NCBI GenBank assembly: GCA_032164295.1
Contig: JAJHTX010000004.1
Location: forward strand, 744,001 to 808,000
Source of the DNA: Inonotus obliquus
Lineage: Eukaryota; Basidiomycota; Agaricomycetes; Hymenochaetales; Hymenochaetaceae
DNA length: 64,000 nucleotides
Reading direction: 5' to 3'
Positions 1-10,909 of this stretch are shown piece after piece (the stretch's first letter is position 1; every line of letters starts with the position of its first letter). The notes under the pieces are model-generated. The model was given only the letters and a program-made list of their open reading frames with translations. It was not told where the DNA came from and made no database searches. Position numbers and translations under genes: made by a program.

Positions 1-2285
1 CCATTTTCCCGGGTAGCGACGAAGCCTCATTTTCACTTGCTTCGTTCATCTCACTTGTCAAGCGAGAATGGAATGAGCCTTCTTACCTTGGCCAGTTTCC
101 GCCAGAGCGATATAGTGTGACGGAAATCGCTACTGCGCTTGTGGCTTGGGGTGCTCTGCAAGGAGTGACTTACGAGTGGAAGGAGAGCACTTGGTTCAAC
201 GTGCTAAAGGAGATAAACGTCAACGACATTGAAGACGACCATTCACCGGACTTAGAGGTTAGAGAGCGGAAGGAGTCTAGGATTAGGATAACGAGTGATA
301 TGACTCGAAGAAATGTGGGACAAGTAATCACAGCCGAGATTGAAGACGTGGAGCCACCCTCAGAACGTAAGATTTCCCCGCCTCGTATGTCCTCACGATC
401 AGATTCGTTTGTGTCCCAAATCAAACTCAAGTCGAATCTTCGCCGCCTTTCCAAGATGGTGCTTGCCGGGTATGGTGGCGCAGGACTTCTGTTTTTCGGT
501 GTATCGCTCTCTCCGCTTCCACCCCCGCCTAATCCCGAAGTTCTAAATCCTCTGCACAGCAATGCGAATACGCCGGAAGAACACTTGCTTGCAGACACTA
601 TTGATGCCTCCGAACGGGAGGCTTCTTCAACTAACCAGCATCCAGCACCGGCTCCCCAATTACCGGCGAGATATTCTTGGTGGAACGTACTGCTTGGTCG
701 ACATGACCGCGAAATATTTGAAGGTTACGCATTTACCCCAGAGACAGTACGAGAAACTCCGAGTAGGCGCTGGCGGCGTTCCTCGAAGACTAAAGAGAAT
801 GCCGTCAGTGCTGTGGTTGGAGCTGAAAAGCGCATGCCACGGTTCTGGGTGCTGACGGATCACGGACGGAAGCAGGTCGTGCTTGTCCTCCGAGGGACAA
901 TGTCACTGAACGAACTTGCCGTAGACCTTACTTGCGACCCTGTATCATTTTCACTTGCAAGTTCAGATGATTCCCTTGAGGATGTCCCTGAGGATGACCA
1001 GAAGGCCAATGAAGAAGACGTCACTCTCGCAATGCCGGGTTCACTACCGTTTCCCTCTGTAAGACTTCCGCCTCAACAAAGCCGCATCAGGACAGAATCG
1101 ACTGCATCCAGCGAAGTCTCGGATAGGGAAACTTATAGTGTCCACGGTGGAATATTGCGGATGGCGCAGGTAATGGGTGCGAAAGGCAAGCCTGTCCATC
1201 GTGCCGTTCAGGAGGCACTATACAAGAATAGAGGATATGGTATGTTATTCACTGTGGAGGATTTCATTGGTCTGACAATATTTTTAGAACTAATTCTAAC
1301 TGGACATAGCCTGGGTGCTGGCGTTGCAGCCCTCCTAGCTCTTGTGAGTGTACTCTGGTGTCTCACTAATATTCATACCTAACCCAGATCGTAGACTTGG
1401 GCGAATACGGAAACCTGCCTAACAGTGCTTTCAAGCGGTCTTCCTGTCGGGCGTAGGGTTTCTGCATATTGTTTTGCGCCTCCGTAAGTATCCGCGAGGA
1501 CCCCATCAATACGCGACTGATAAACTATTATTATAGTTGCCTCGTTTCTTCTACATTATCCAAACTTTCGCGGAAGCTAATCACGTCGTTCGCTTACTCG
1601 CACGACGTGGTTTCGAGATTATCACTTGGATCTGTCCGAGATATGAACGCAGTTGCTGCCTGGTTGTGTGAGGCGAATAAAGGCGGCAGCGAGGAGGGCT
1701 ATCCTGCAGTGACAAAACGTGCATTGAAGTGGCGTGCGGGGTATGGAAGACCCGAGGATCCTGACTGGGTAAGTGATCGAGCATATTCGATCAATCCTTA
1801 TCCTCGTCTTTTCAACCTATCTTCATGGAAGAAAATTTGGACTGATTTTGCGTTCTTCGATCGATGCTTTCCTTCTTGTGGCGTTACGGTTTTGCTCGAT
1901 GATCGTACGTTCAATTGATGGCATCCTGCTGCAGTTTCTCTCCATTCGCAAGACGTTGGAAGCGAATATGGTGATGGCCGACCTATTTCCGCCTGGTCGT
2001 GTTCTATGGGCGATACGGGACGGTGATCTACATCCATCGCATCGCCTATCTAGTGGACCGCGATCTTCGGGGAGTCCATCAGAAGATAAGGTGAGGCTCT
2101 TTGACGTGCTGGATGTCGAAAAGATGTTCGGCCAGATTATTTTTGCTCGGGATATGTTGAGGTGCGTGTTTTGTGTCTCCCGCCACCGGAAAAAGTGCTA
2201 ACGTAACTTATCCGATCACTTCCCTTCTCCGAATAGTTCTCACCTTCCTCATCAGTATGATCGGGTCTTGCATGAGTTGCTTTGA
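1..2285 (+). CDS. sn-1-specific diacylglycerol lipase-like (class 3 lipase), 5' end outside window
   Basis: Alpha/beta-hydrolase that by family would cleave diacylglycerol at a membrane. The open frame runs in from the window edge, so the N-terminus is missing. Seen: a substrate-pocket strand ending VLVLRGTMS, then after an intron (about 1241-1287) the nucleophile elbow GHSLGAG, and further on LSLGSVRDMN, whose Asp is the likely second triad residue. The last exon encodes SSHLPHQYD, with the likely triad His, and stops at 2283-2285. Other introns follow ALLAL, follow YCFAPP, follow EDPDW (about 164 nt, unusually long here) and precede SSHLP. The conserved blocks AYCFAPP and KTLEANM.MADLFPPGR are typical of fungal DAG lipases. 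A long acidic/Ser-rich insert (roughly 960-1130) precedes the serine elbow. The family call is secure; substrate is inferred. Confidence 0.85.
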
Positions 2286-2540
2286 AACTGTATAATCTAG
2301 TTCTCTGGTATTTCTTGTAGTCTACACACGACAGTTCTCTAGAGCCACAAATCGCTTTCTGTATCCGTATGTATAGATCCTTTTGTTCTCGATAGCACCA
2401 CCTTATAATGACAATGGTAATAATTGGTTGTAACATCCAAACTATCAAAGCATGGCGGAATAGATATAGGAAACAGACTGAAAGTACAATGGGTAGGGCG
2501 CGGCGGAAATATGAAAACGCCAAAAGACATATCCCTGGAG

Positions 2541-2976
2541 CTAGTCCTGGTCCGTCTGGTCTCTTGGTCGATAGCGAATACCACGTTCGTGCAGTTCTTG
2601 TTCGACATCATCCGGTATACGTCCCTTGACGCGTACAGCATACATCCCTCGTACATATTTCGCTACAAATCCCAAAGGTCAACTATCACACCGTCCCAAG
2701 AACCAACAACGAAGTAATCCACATACACGTCCTCTGCCATCTAGCAACCCAGCTTGCCTCAGGATCAATAGCAGCAATAACGCCTTCAAAATGTGTCGTT
2801 GTACAAGATAAAACACGATCGGGAGATTGTTTCATTTGCATTATCTCTTCGCAGTTTGGGCAACCGTTACGTTTGAAGTCGGCGGGTGATTGAATAATGG
2901 AGCATAGGAGGCAGGCGCGAAGTTGTCGAGCCCGTGCGTTGGAGGGGATTGAAGCTGTTGGTGCCGCGTCGGTCAT
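2541..2976 (-). CDS. SPT4: Transcription elongation factor SPT4
   Basis: Small zinc-finger protein that pairs with SPT5 on RNA polymerase II to support elongation. Two exons (2976-2727 and 2662-2541) sum to 372 nt, giving 123 residues. The zinc ribbon is visible as RACLLCS followed by GCPNCE, then FEGVIAAIDPEASWVARWQR and, after splicing, KYVRGMYAVRVKGRIPDDV, the typical SPT4 C-terminal block. The 64-nt intron has a GTATGT donor and TAG acceptor. The ATG at 2976-2974 was chosen because it gives the usual short leader before the zinc ribbon; an in-frame ATG 51 codons upstream would add unrelated sequence. It is divergent from the mitochondrial carrier that starts at 3188, sharing about 210 bp of promoter. 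Confidence 0.93.
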
Positions 2977-3187
2977 TTTTTGATTTTGTGAGGAGACTGG
3001 ATGGGTCCCTGAAGTGTTTGCGAGGAGTATGGTGGTCGTTGATGAGATGAGAAAGGCGTTACACGTGATTGTCGTTGAATGTGAGTGATCGACGCGGACT
3101 GGGCCGGATCCGCATCGTATTTCATCCATTTTCGCGGTCGCGGGAAAGAATTGTACATCGTACTCACTTCACCGACAACCACCATCT

Positions 3188-4603
3188 ATGAGCAATGTCG
3201 GGCAACACTTGTTGTCGGGTATATTACTTCACTACTTGTGAACGTACACCCTTCTGACAGAACGATTGTTCAGGCGCGCTTTCAGGACTTGCCTCAACCG
3301 TTTTACTTCAACCTTGTTCGTATTCAATTTCTTCTCATACCCAACGACCGATTCTAATCAAAGTCTACATTAGTTGACCTTCTAAAGACTCGTATACAAC
3401 AACGAGATGGACGGTTAGACTTTCGGTATGTACGACTTTGCAAAACTCCTTGAAAATGTACTGGCACGACTAATGATATTAAAGACAGAAAGGCAGCGTA
3501 CTAAGAGTTACGCGAGATGTTATAGCTTCGGATGGTATCGTTGGATTATGGCGCGGGACGGTTCCTTCGCTATTCCGGTGTGTAGCTCTAGTGTCTTCCT
3601 CCGCCGGATATGCACTAACTTATATTTATCTCTTAGTAACGTCCCTGGTGTAGCACTTTACATGACATACCTTTCTCAGGTTCGAACAACCATGGCGAAA
3701 TCCGCGCTTTTCGTGAACGCTCCTTCAGCACCACGTAACCCTTCTACTTCTGGTTCTGTGCTTCCGAAGCTTTCTAGTCACGGAAATTTACTGGCTGGAG
3801 CGTTTGCACGAGTGGCGGTTGGGTTCATTCTTAATCCGCTTTCTGTTCTAAAAGCTCGTTTTGAAGTATGCTGATTGGAGGTTTGGAAATGCTGCATCCA
3901 ATACTGAAAATGATTTTCGATAGAGCGACATCTATCGTACACAATATAACTCTTTCCCTCGTGCCGTCGCGATGATCTTCCGTTCCGGACCAAAGGAGTT
4001 GTTTAAAGGGTTTCTACCGTCTGCGATGCGAGACGCGCCTTACGCCGGAATTTTCGTCGCTACCTACGAAGGCATCAAGCGACATACATGTGAGTGCTCC
4101 TTTCGATTTTACATCACAATAAGTCGCTTATTGCTCCTGAATAGCTAACATGTCCGGGTCATCTACCGTCTTGTCATCCACAGCGGTTCATACAGTCTCC
4201 GCAGCTAGTGCGGGTGCGATAGCAACGCTTGTAACACACCCTTTTGATGTTATAAAGGTACTACTACCTTTCCTATTCTTCGTGTTTCCCGTCTTTACTT
4301 TTGCGGATTTCATAGACAAAAGTACAAGTTCGACAAGAAGATCGATACCACGGTCTTACGCGGACCGTCCGCACAATTTGGCGAGTAAGTCTATCCATTC
4401 GAGAGTATGCGCTGCGTTCATCTATCGGTTCGCTCACGCTCTGATACTCCTAGCAACGCGGTGTTTCTGGTTTCTTTGACGGTGCCTCCTTAAGAGTATC
4501 CCGTAAAGTATTCAGCTCCGCGATTGGATGGGCTGTGTACGAGGGTTTGCTCATGGTTTTGCACGATAATAATAGTAAAAAGGGTTCCGATGGACGTATA
4601 TGA
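3188..4603 (+). CDS. HEM25: Mitochondrial glycine carrier, SLC25A38/HEM25 type
   Basis: Inner-membrane carrier that brings glycine into mitochondria for the first step of haem synthesis (family knowledge). Nine exons: 3188-3218, 3274-3315, 3374-3425, 3485-3577, 3637-3865, 3924-4089, 4145-4257, 4316-4384 and 4454-4603. Together they make 945 nt, or 314 residues, with no internal stop. Three carrier repeats are seen through their P-x-[DS]-x-x-[KR] signatures: LLQPFDLLKTRIQQ in repeat 1, NPLSVLKARFE in repeat 2 and THPFDVIKTKVQ in repeat 3. HLLSGALSGLAST, DGIVGLWRGTVPSLFRNVPG and GVSGFFDGASLRV match SLC25A38-type carriers rather than nucleotide carriers. The start gives the short N-terminus usual for fungal members. 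Confidence 0.93.
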
Positions 4604-5353
4604 ATCAATTTTGCTATTTCTATGTTTATTCCTTTACTATGTCTGCGAACGATAATTGGTTTTCAAGAAGTTCTTGATTGCATCATGATAGGTGAGTACG
4701 CGCCCAATTATTTACCTTATACATTGTAGATTATCTGACAGAGCCCAGAACGCAACATTGTACAACTACCCACTTTGGACCCTACCTATTAGCCATCCGG
4801 GACAATCTCGTCAAGGTTCCGATATGATCGCTAGAATCCATTGAGCTCAAGGTCGACAACATTTACTGCTCCGTGATCCCTGACTCAAAACTAGTGCTTC
4901 TTCCGGATAATGAGGGTCCAACTTCCTCTTCTCCCTTTTCCCTTTATCCTTTATCTTTTCATCGCATCCTATGCAAACCCTACAAAATTCCCACCGGATT
5001 CCATCAAACGGACCCATCATCTTGGCTCGGCTCCTCGGCGTGCGATACCTGTTTTCAACCCAACCTGGTAGTGGAACTTATCGGGATAGGGATTCGACAA
5101 CCAGTGAGATACATACCATTGAATTCAAGAAGCTCTTGTGTATCTTCGAAAAAACATGCTTGTGGCTTCTCGTTCTCTGGACCCTGTGTATCTTCCTGGT
5201 GATTGGTGGTACAGAGGAACGTGGATGGAAAATTTCTCCTTATAATAATGAGCTGAACGCCTGGCGGCCTTGCTTTGCTGGTCATCACATTTACTTTACA
5301 GCCACACCACGCTCTCCCACTCTAGCACTTCCCTCGAACTACTGCCGAGCACA
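4604..5353. other. Intergenic, about 750 bp, no supported gene
   Basis: Lies between the carrier stop and the next gene on the same strand. Short open frames here lack family resemblance and splice logic. It probably holds the carrier 3' UTR and the promoter of the coiled-coil gene. No repeat or RNA gene was recognised. Confidence 0.5.
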
Positions 5354-6108
5354 ATGGCCAGCAACCGATACGTCACAAAGGACGATCTAAAACAAGAAGT
5401 CCAATCACTCCGCACCCAGCTCGCACTACAAATCACAAAAACACACAAAATAGAACACCAACTCGAAGTCGAGAGAGCGACTAAAGACGTTCTGCAAGGA
5501 CAAGTTGATAGATTTTATCATCATCTCAATCACGAATGTCTGGGACGCAAGAACTTAGAAGCTGGAGAGCATGCGGCGGTTTCCACTGTTGAACGAGTAC
5601 CTGACCAATCGTTAAGTGGTTGGACCGGAAGAACCAACTCGTCTTCTGCACCTGCTCCAACTCCTGCTCCAACTCCAACTCCTACTCCAACGCCAGCTGC
5701 CGCTCGTACTCAAGCTTCGGCTCCCGCCCGTCCTCCTGCCACTCGGGCCAAAGGCCGCGGTCAACCACCAAAGAAGAAAACAAGGACTCAAAAGGCTCCG
5801 GTGAGTGATAAAGCCATTCTTATTTCGTGAAAAGCATCTACATCTAGGATGAATTTGATCAGGAAAGCGTCAACGAAGGGTCTGATGTCGTCGGCAGCAC
5901 CAGCGATAACGACGATACCACCACCTCTGGCGGTGAAGATGATACTGATCATGAACACAGACCGACTCCACGTACCGTTTGTACCAGGCAAATGACGCGG
6001 GCTCAGGGCGCACGGAACGGCAAAACAAGGGCATCATGGCAGGAGGGCCAGACGGAATGTGGCAACCCCGTACATTGTTGTTTCGAAAGAACCGTTTTTC
6101 AACGGTAG
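5354..6108 (+). CDS. Unknown coiled-coil protein with Pro/Thr/Ala linker
   Basis: Not recognised. Two exons (5354-5800, 5848-6108) join in frame across a GTGAGT...TAG intron to give 235 residues. Residues 8-60 form a heptad-rich coiled coil (LRTQLALQITKTHKIEHQLE onward). From about residue 97 a low-complexity linker of alternating Ala-Pro and Thr-Pro (about 5648-5700) leads to a basic segment, RAKGRGQPPKKKTRTQK, that could be a nuclear localisation or nucleic-acid-binding tail. Exon 2 is acidic at first, then Arg-rich. The coiled coil loosely resembles the N-terminus of the two paralogues at 27.7-32.2 kb, but the C-terminal domain of those genes is absent. The sound splice and lack of stops support a real gene; function is unknown. 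Confidence 0.6.
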
Positions 6109-6214
6109 TTGGCGGCCTTTAGAACTCCTGGGTAGTTCAGAGTCATTTGAGATCAGAAATAGCACACGTCGATGTTGTTGAGATACTTGAACGCAGAAAA
6201 TGCATCTTGTTATT

Positions 6215-7948
6215 CTATCCTCTCTGTACAATTTCCATTCCGTTATACTGTCTCCATAAAACATCGTTTACGAATTGACTAAACGTACTGCCTTCTGTTC
6301 CTACAACCTGGTAAGCCTTGCCAGCGACAACTGCATCGAGAAAGGGAATTATGAAGTCCTTAAGCGCAAGTCTGTCATATCCGCTTTTTAGCCTGCCCAG
6401 TTCTGCTATCTCTTCGCCGAAGTCAGATAAGACGAAGGCACAGGGAAATGTATCGAAGAATCGGCGGAGTAGAGGGTGTGCAGCAGGATCTTGGACATCT
6501 GTCGAGATGAATATAGGAACGTTCAATGTGGAATATCGACGTTCCTGGTGCCATGGTCGACGGCATATCAGCCGAGGTAAGACTGGCGAAGGAAGCGGCC
6601 GAAGAGAAGGAGTGGAAGTACGGAGCGAAAACGGATCCAAAGGCATAACTGGAGGAGAGGAACTCGAATTTACAAGCGTCCTCTCCAGATTGACCGTCCT
6701 CTCCTCGCTCATGTTCAACACATCGCGAAGCAGCCTCCACCAGATCATCCGGGTGTTCTTCGCTGCCTTTCTCGCGAATATCCCGTCACCAATTCTGATG
6801 TGTGCAGCGATGTAATGCCCACCCATCTTCTGCTTTATTGAATCTGCAATTCCAAGGAGTGCATCGTTGGTGAAAGTCATACTCTGGCGAACTACCGTCC
6901 GATGATCCAAGTTCTGCGAACGGCGAAGGCGAAGGCGCGAAGAGCCGAACAGTGTTCCGATTTGGATTAATCGGTGTGATAGCTGGCTGAGTAAAGACAT
7001 CGAGATGACTTCATCGAATCGCGAGCTCCGCATAGTATCCAAAGGGTCTGAGTCGACGAAGCGGTATTGATAGGGCCGAGAGTCTCTGATCGAAAATGTC
7101 TCGTTTGGCAAGATACCCAAATGATCAACGAGCCACGCATCGGAGAAATTCCACCGCTGAAGAATCGGTTGTGCTTTGGCTATCGCTGTCATGTTCGAAA
7201 GCCAGTGCCATGGAACAAACGTGTAGTCGTAGTAGTCGGTACACTCAACAGGTAGTGTTTTCCATGATGTTGAATCAGCACAGTGATTTAGCCCATCTTT
7301 ACCAGAGAGCGTGACAAGTTCGTAGAGATGGTCAAAAGGAAAGTATGCGAGGATCCCATTTCCCAGCCTGACAGGGGGAACCAAAAGCGTCCGATTGAGC
7401 ATGCGAGCCATTACAAGAGCGTTCTCAAGGGCTATACGTTGGTTGTGGAAACCACTATGTGGTAAATAGGATAGGTACTTCGTCGACCCATCAATACGAG
7501 CATTTCCCAAGTCTCGCTCAAACTCGATGACTTGAATAGGAAGAGGAGCGGAAGCAACAGAAGAAGAGTTGTCAAGGTCAGATGCAATAATCCTATGCCG
7601 AACGGAGTGGGTCACCCACCCCGTAGTAAACAGATAGTACGCAGAGCCAAAGCAAAAAGCTATAGCCAACACCAGAAGGACTATTATCGCAGAAGCTCGT
7701 CTTTCGTACATAGACAATTGCCCAACATTTCCTTTCGAGTGGCTGCTTCGTAGTTTGGATGGAGAACCTTGTTGAGAGTTATGGATTTGGTAGGTTCCGT
7801 TTTCCATTGTTAGGGAAGGAGATGATGGCACATGTCTCTGTGATATCTTTGAGTGTAACATTGTAGACGATATGAAAGAGCACGAAAGGAGAGGGGAGAT
7901 TGACTGGTGATGGGAAGGTGATGAAGTTGATCCAGTCACGAGTGGCAC
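6215..7948 (-). CDS. O-fucosyltransferase-like type II membrane protein
   Basis: Single-exon frame of 577 codons. A cytosolic tail is followed by one membrane anchor (about residues 85-108, AIIVLLVLAIAFCFGSAYYLF), then a lumenal domain, the layout of a Golgi/ER glycosyltransferase. GFHNQRIALENALVMARMLN followed by RTLLVPP is the typical N-terminal block of the O-FucT/GT65-GT68-like fold, AAHIRIGDG is the conserved HxR motif that contacts GDP-fucose, and GTEGSTFSQFVNDV is the usual C-terminal block. The true start is unsure: Met1 (7948), Met30 (7861) and Met48 (7807) are all possible, and the later ones leave more room for a promoter shared with ARL2, whose ATG is at 8030. The donor sugar and protein target are inferred only from family. 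Confidence 0.78.
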   Translation of the reverse strand: MPLVTGSTSSPSHHQSISPLLSCSFISSTMLHSKISQRHVPSSPSLTMENGTYQIHNSQQGSPSKLRSSHSKGNVGQLSMYERRASAIIVLLVLAIAFCFGSAYYLFTTGWVTHSVRHRIIASDLDNSSSVASAPLPIQVIEFERDLGNARIDGSTKYLSYLPHSGFHNQRIALENALVMARMLNRTLLVPPVRLGNGILAYFPFDHLYELVTLSGKDGLNHCADSTSWKTLPVECTDYYDYTFVPWHWLSNMTAIAKAQPILQRWNFSDAWLVDHLGILPNETFSIRDSRPYQYRFVDSDPLDTMRSSRFDEVISMSLLSQLSHRLIQIGTLFGSSRLRLRRSQNLDHRTVVRQSMTFTNDALLGIADSIKQKMGGHYIAAHIRIGDGIFARKAAKNTRMIWWRLLRDVLNMSEERTVNLERTLVNSSSSPPVMPLDPFSLRTSTPSLRPLPSPVLPRLICRRPWHQERRYSTLNVPIFISTDVQDPAAHPLLRRFFDTFPCAFVLSDFGEEIAELGRLKSGYDRLALKDFIIPFLDAVVAGKAYQVVGTEGSTFSQFVNDVLWRQYNGMEIVQRG

Positions 7949-8029
7949 GGTGAAGGTATTGTATTACAATGTAATTTGTATCGCGTCGCGTGGTCATTTC
8001 TCCGGGGGGACCTTGACTTGGACTTCACC

Positions 8030-8904
8030 ATGGGCCTTCTTACAATAATCCGCAAAAATCGAATGAAAGAGAGAGAAATGCGCATTCTCTTCCTGTAACT
8101 CATTATCCTGTTTTGCCATGTCGAAGCGGTCTTATAAAGTATTCTAAGTGGACTAGATAATGCTGGTAAAACGACAATTATAAAGAAACTCAACAGCGAA
8201 GACGTTATGTCTGTCAGTCCTACGCTAGGATTTAACATCAAAACTTTCATTCATGGTCGGTGAGTACACTCGCTGCTTCGTTATCATGAGGGAGGGCTAA
8301 TGTATCGATATAGTTATACGCTAAATATCTGTTAGTCTGAACTCCCGTCCATTCTCTTATGCCTAACATGAAGCGTTCCAGGGGACGTCGGAGGCCAACG
8401 TACGCTACGACCCTATTGGCGAAACTACTTTGAGCAAACAGACGCGGTTGTATGGGTCGTAGACTCAAACGACCGAATGCGCATGTCAGATTGCAAAGAA
8501 GAGCTTCACAAATTGCTCACGGAGGACGTACGCCATATTATCCCCCAGTCCCTTCAATAATCGCTAACAATGCCTGTGTCCATATTTGCTTGCACTGGAA
8601 CGGATGGCAAATGCAGCGCCTAGCAGGCGCCTCACTCCTCATCTTTGCGAATAAACAAGATATTCAAGGCGCCATGTCGGAATCCGAGATTCGCGATTCG
8701 CTGGACCTGCGTTCCATCCGCTCGCACAACTGGCGTATATGGAGTTGTAGCGCGATCACTGGTCTCAACCTTGTAGAGGGACTTGACTGGGTTGTTGGCG
8801 ATGTTGCGCAAAGGCTGTATTACAGTTCGACCGTTGTTCAGCCCACTGGATCTCCGTCGATACCGTCAACTCTAAACCCGAGTCAGATGGTCGATGTTTC
8901 GTGA
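8030..8904 (+). CDS. ARL2: ADP-ribosylation factor-like GTPase 2
   Basis: Small GTPase that acts with tubulin-folding cofactors in microtubule biogenesis (CIN4 in yeast). Five exons (8030-8094, 8149-8259, 8314-8330, 8382-8527, 8617-8904) sum to 627 nt, or 208 residues. G1 is GLDNAGKTT, split by intron 1; switch I is [11 protein letters not shown]3 is [14 protein letters not shown]4 is ANKQD. The N-terminus MGLLTIIRK has Gly2, as in ARF/ARL proteins. Exon 3 is only 17 nt and supplies the strand YTLNI just before WDVGG. Without it the domain would lack a core strand, so the microexon is well supported. Divergent from the fucosyltransferase-like gene with about 80 bp or slightly more between starts. 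Confidence 0.93.
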
Positions 8905-9148
8905 GGACGAAAAAATCGATTATATACGTACTGTTGTTGGAACTACGGTACTAATTTGTACAATGTAAAAACTGTTACGATGGTATGGAAAAATTAAGAG
9001 GCTTATGTAAATGACCTCTTGGAAGATTCTGCAGGATGATAATGAAAGATCAAAGAAAGTGTATAACGAAGAAGTCGGGAAAGGTTTACGAAAGCATGAG
9101 CAAAGCAAGTAGAAAATAATTGGAGATAGCAACGCCCGATGATGGGTC

Positions 9149-10383
9149 CTATGAAGCCACAGCCTCCGCAGGCGCTCCGCTATAGTCCTCCATGCCAAAC
9201 CAGGAAGGTATCTGCGACCAGACATGCTCTCTCGCAAGCTTCACAACCTGCGCGAAATCCGTTCTACATGCAACGCACAACTTCAGACTGCAAAATTGCG
9301 TCCCATCAGAAAAGTCCGAGCGATTCATCATGTCCGCAGCCTGCGTGAGTGAGAACAGCGGATCGCAGTCCCGTCCGCTCGAGAGACCGCCGACGGCGCG
9401 CATGAGATTGAGCATAATGAAATAGAATGAGTCTCGGCAATGGCGCCCGTTGTCCCCTGTGATCTCGCGATTATGACACTCCGGTGATGGCTCACGGTTA
9501 TTGAGCTCCTGGTCGATGAATGATGCGACGACACGCTGAGCGCGTTCACGACCAAGACACGCAGTTCGGAGATCATCCAAGGAAAGGCGCACTACAGTTG
9601 ATTCTGCGCTTGGTACGACAGTTGGAGCTTTAATTGGACCATCGCTGTGGTGCTGTACCACTCCAGCAACAATTTTGGAAGGCCCATAGCGGCAGAGGTC
9701 GTAAAATGCGGAAGGAAGAATGCTTGTGATGCCCATCTCCCGAGCAAAGTTGATTACAAGGATGGGATGGGGGAAGCGTGCACGTGGGCTGTAGCGCCCA
9801 TGCTTATCCGTAGCCTCGCTTTCTCGAGAATCCCAACACGATAGGGTAGATGGCCAATCAATCATCAAGCGGCTGATACAGCGTTCGCGGAGGTGTTCAA
9901 GAAAATACTTTGAAGATAGGCGCAGGATTGATGAAAGCGGCGAGAAATCCGACGCACATAGTTGCTTGAAGTACCTATAAGTCGGAATGAGCTCGTGTGT
10001 TGATGGAGAAACACATGAATGAAATTTACTCACAGGCCGTCGTACAAAGCCCTCAGCAAATAGTAAAGGTCCGTAGGAGAATCGTGTAGTTCTACGATAG
10101 GACAACCTTCAAAAATGGCCTCATCCACTGGCTGAGGAAGGGACAATAAATCTCGAAAAATTTCGGAATGACGCGCCAGCTGCCCCCGATGCACCTTGAA
10201 AGCAACAGAACCAGCCAAGAGGATGACGCTCCCATCTTCAAACCAGAAGTCCGTCCGCCTCGTTTCCACGGAGAGCCTGCTCGAATCACTGGAACTCGGT
10301 GACTGACTTCCAATACTATCTCCAGAAAGAGTTGGAGTTGGACTGTTGGAAGATTCCCGGCGGAATGATACATCGATAAGCAT
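9149..10383 (-). CDS. BTB/POZ domain protein
   Basis: Exons 10383-10034 and 9974-9149 give 391 residues. After a Ser-rich leader, the BTB fold is seen as DFWFEDGSVILLAGSVAFKVHRGQLA, HSEIFRDLL and IVELHDSPTDLYYLLRALYDGL, which continues after the intron. The C-terminal half is helical with several Cys residues (LKLCVACRTDFAQVV near the end). It resembles the large agaricomycete family of BTB proteins of unknown function; a role as a Cullin-3 adaptor or transcription partner is possible but not shown. The ATG at 10383-10381 was chosen because upstream sequence in the same frame is hydrophobic and unrelated to BTB leaders. Confidence 0.85.
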
Positions 10384-10909
10384 GATTGACACCCAAACGA
10401 GAAGGAACGAAACGAGCCGAGAAACGAGCCAAGAGAGCAGACAGGAGCAAAATAAGAGAGCAAGACCGACAAGCTCGGTGTGCAATAGCTCCGGAGTTAT
10501 ATAGATTGTCTGGAAGCTGTGTACCAGCCACTCAAAGTCTTGAGGATATTGACGCAGATGGAACTTTGTTAGCCAGCCCAAGTTCGAATTTCGTATCCAG
10601 GCTGGAGAGACAGATCTAGATCAAGTTCATTGTCGGTCAATTTGAAAATGTAAGTCGACGAGGCTGGCTGTTTCTCTTTGCACATCGTGGTTCGACGGTG
10701 GCTATGAAGTTAGGTTAGAGGAGCGAGCTTTTTCCACGACGTTGAGCTGGGCGGATAAACACGTGAAATGATTCTCACGTGAGGCCGATCCCGCTCCGGA
10801 ACTCACTCACCGCCCACAATGTCGTTGAACGACTCATTCAAGACCATCACCTCGAAGATCCTTCTCTCCTCAAGGCAGGATCATCTGAAAGCCTGACTGT
10901 ACAGTCATA
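10384..10909. other. Divergent intergenic region between BTB gene and acyl-CoA dehydrogenase
   Basis: About 525 bp between two start codons pointing apart, so it should carry both promoters. Short frames here are shadows. No clear TATA box or repeat was seen. Confidence 0.5.

Noticed and set aside
170..598. 142-codon minus-strand frame at the window start
   Set aside because: Lies opposite the lipase-like exon, whose own frame shows conserved family motifs.
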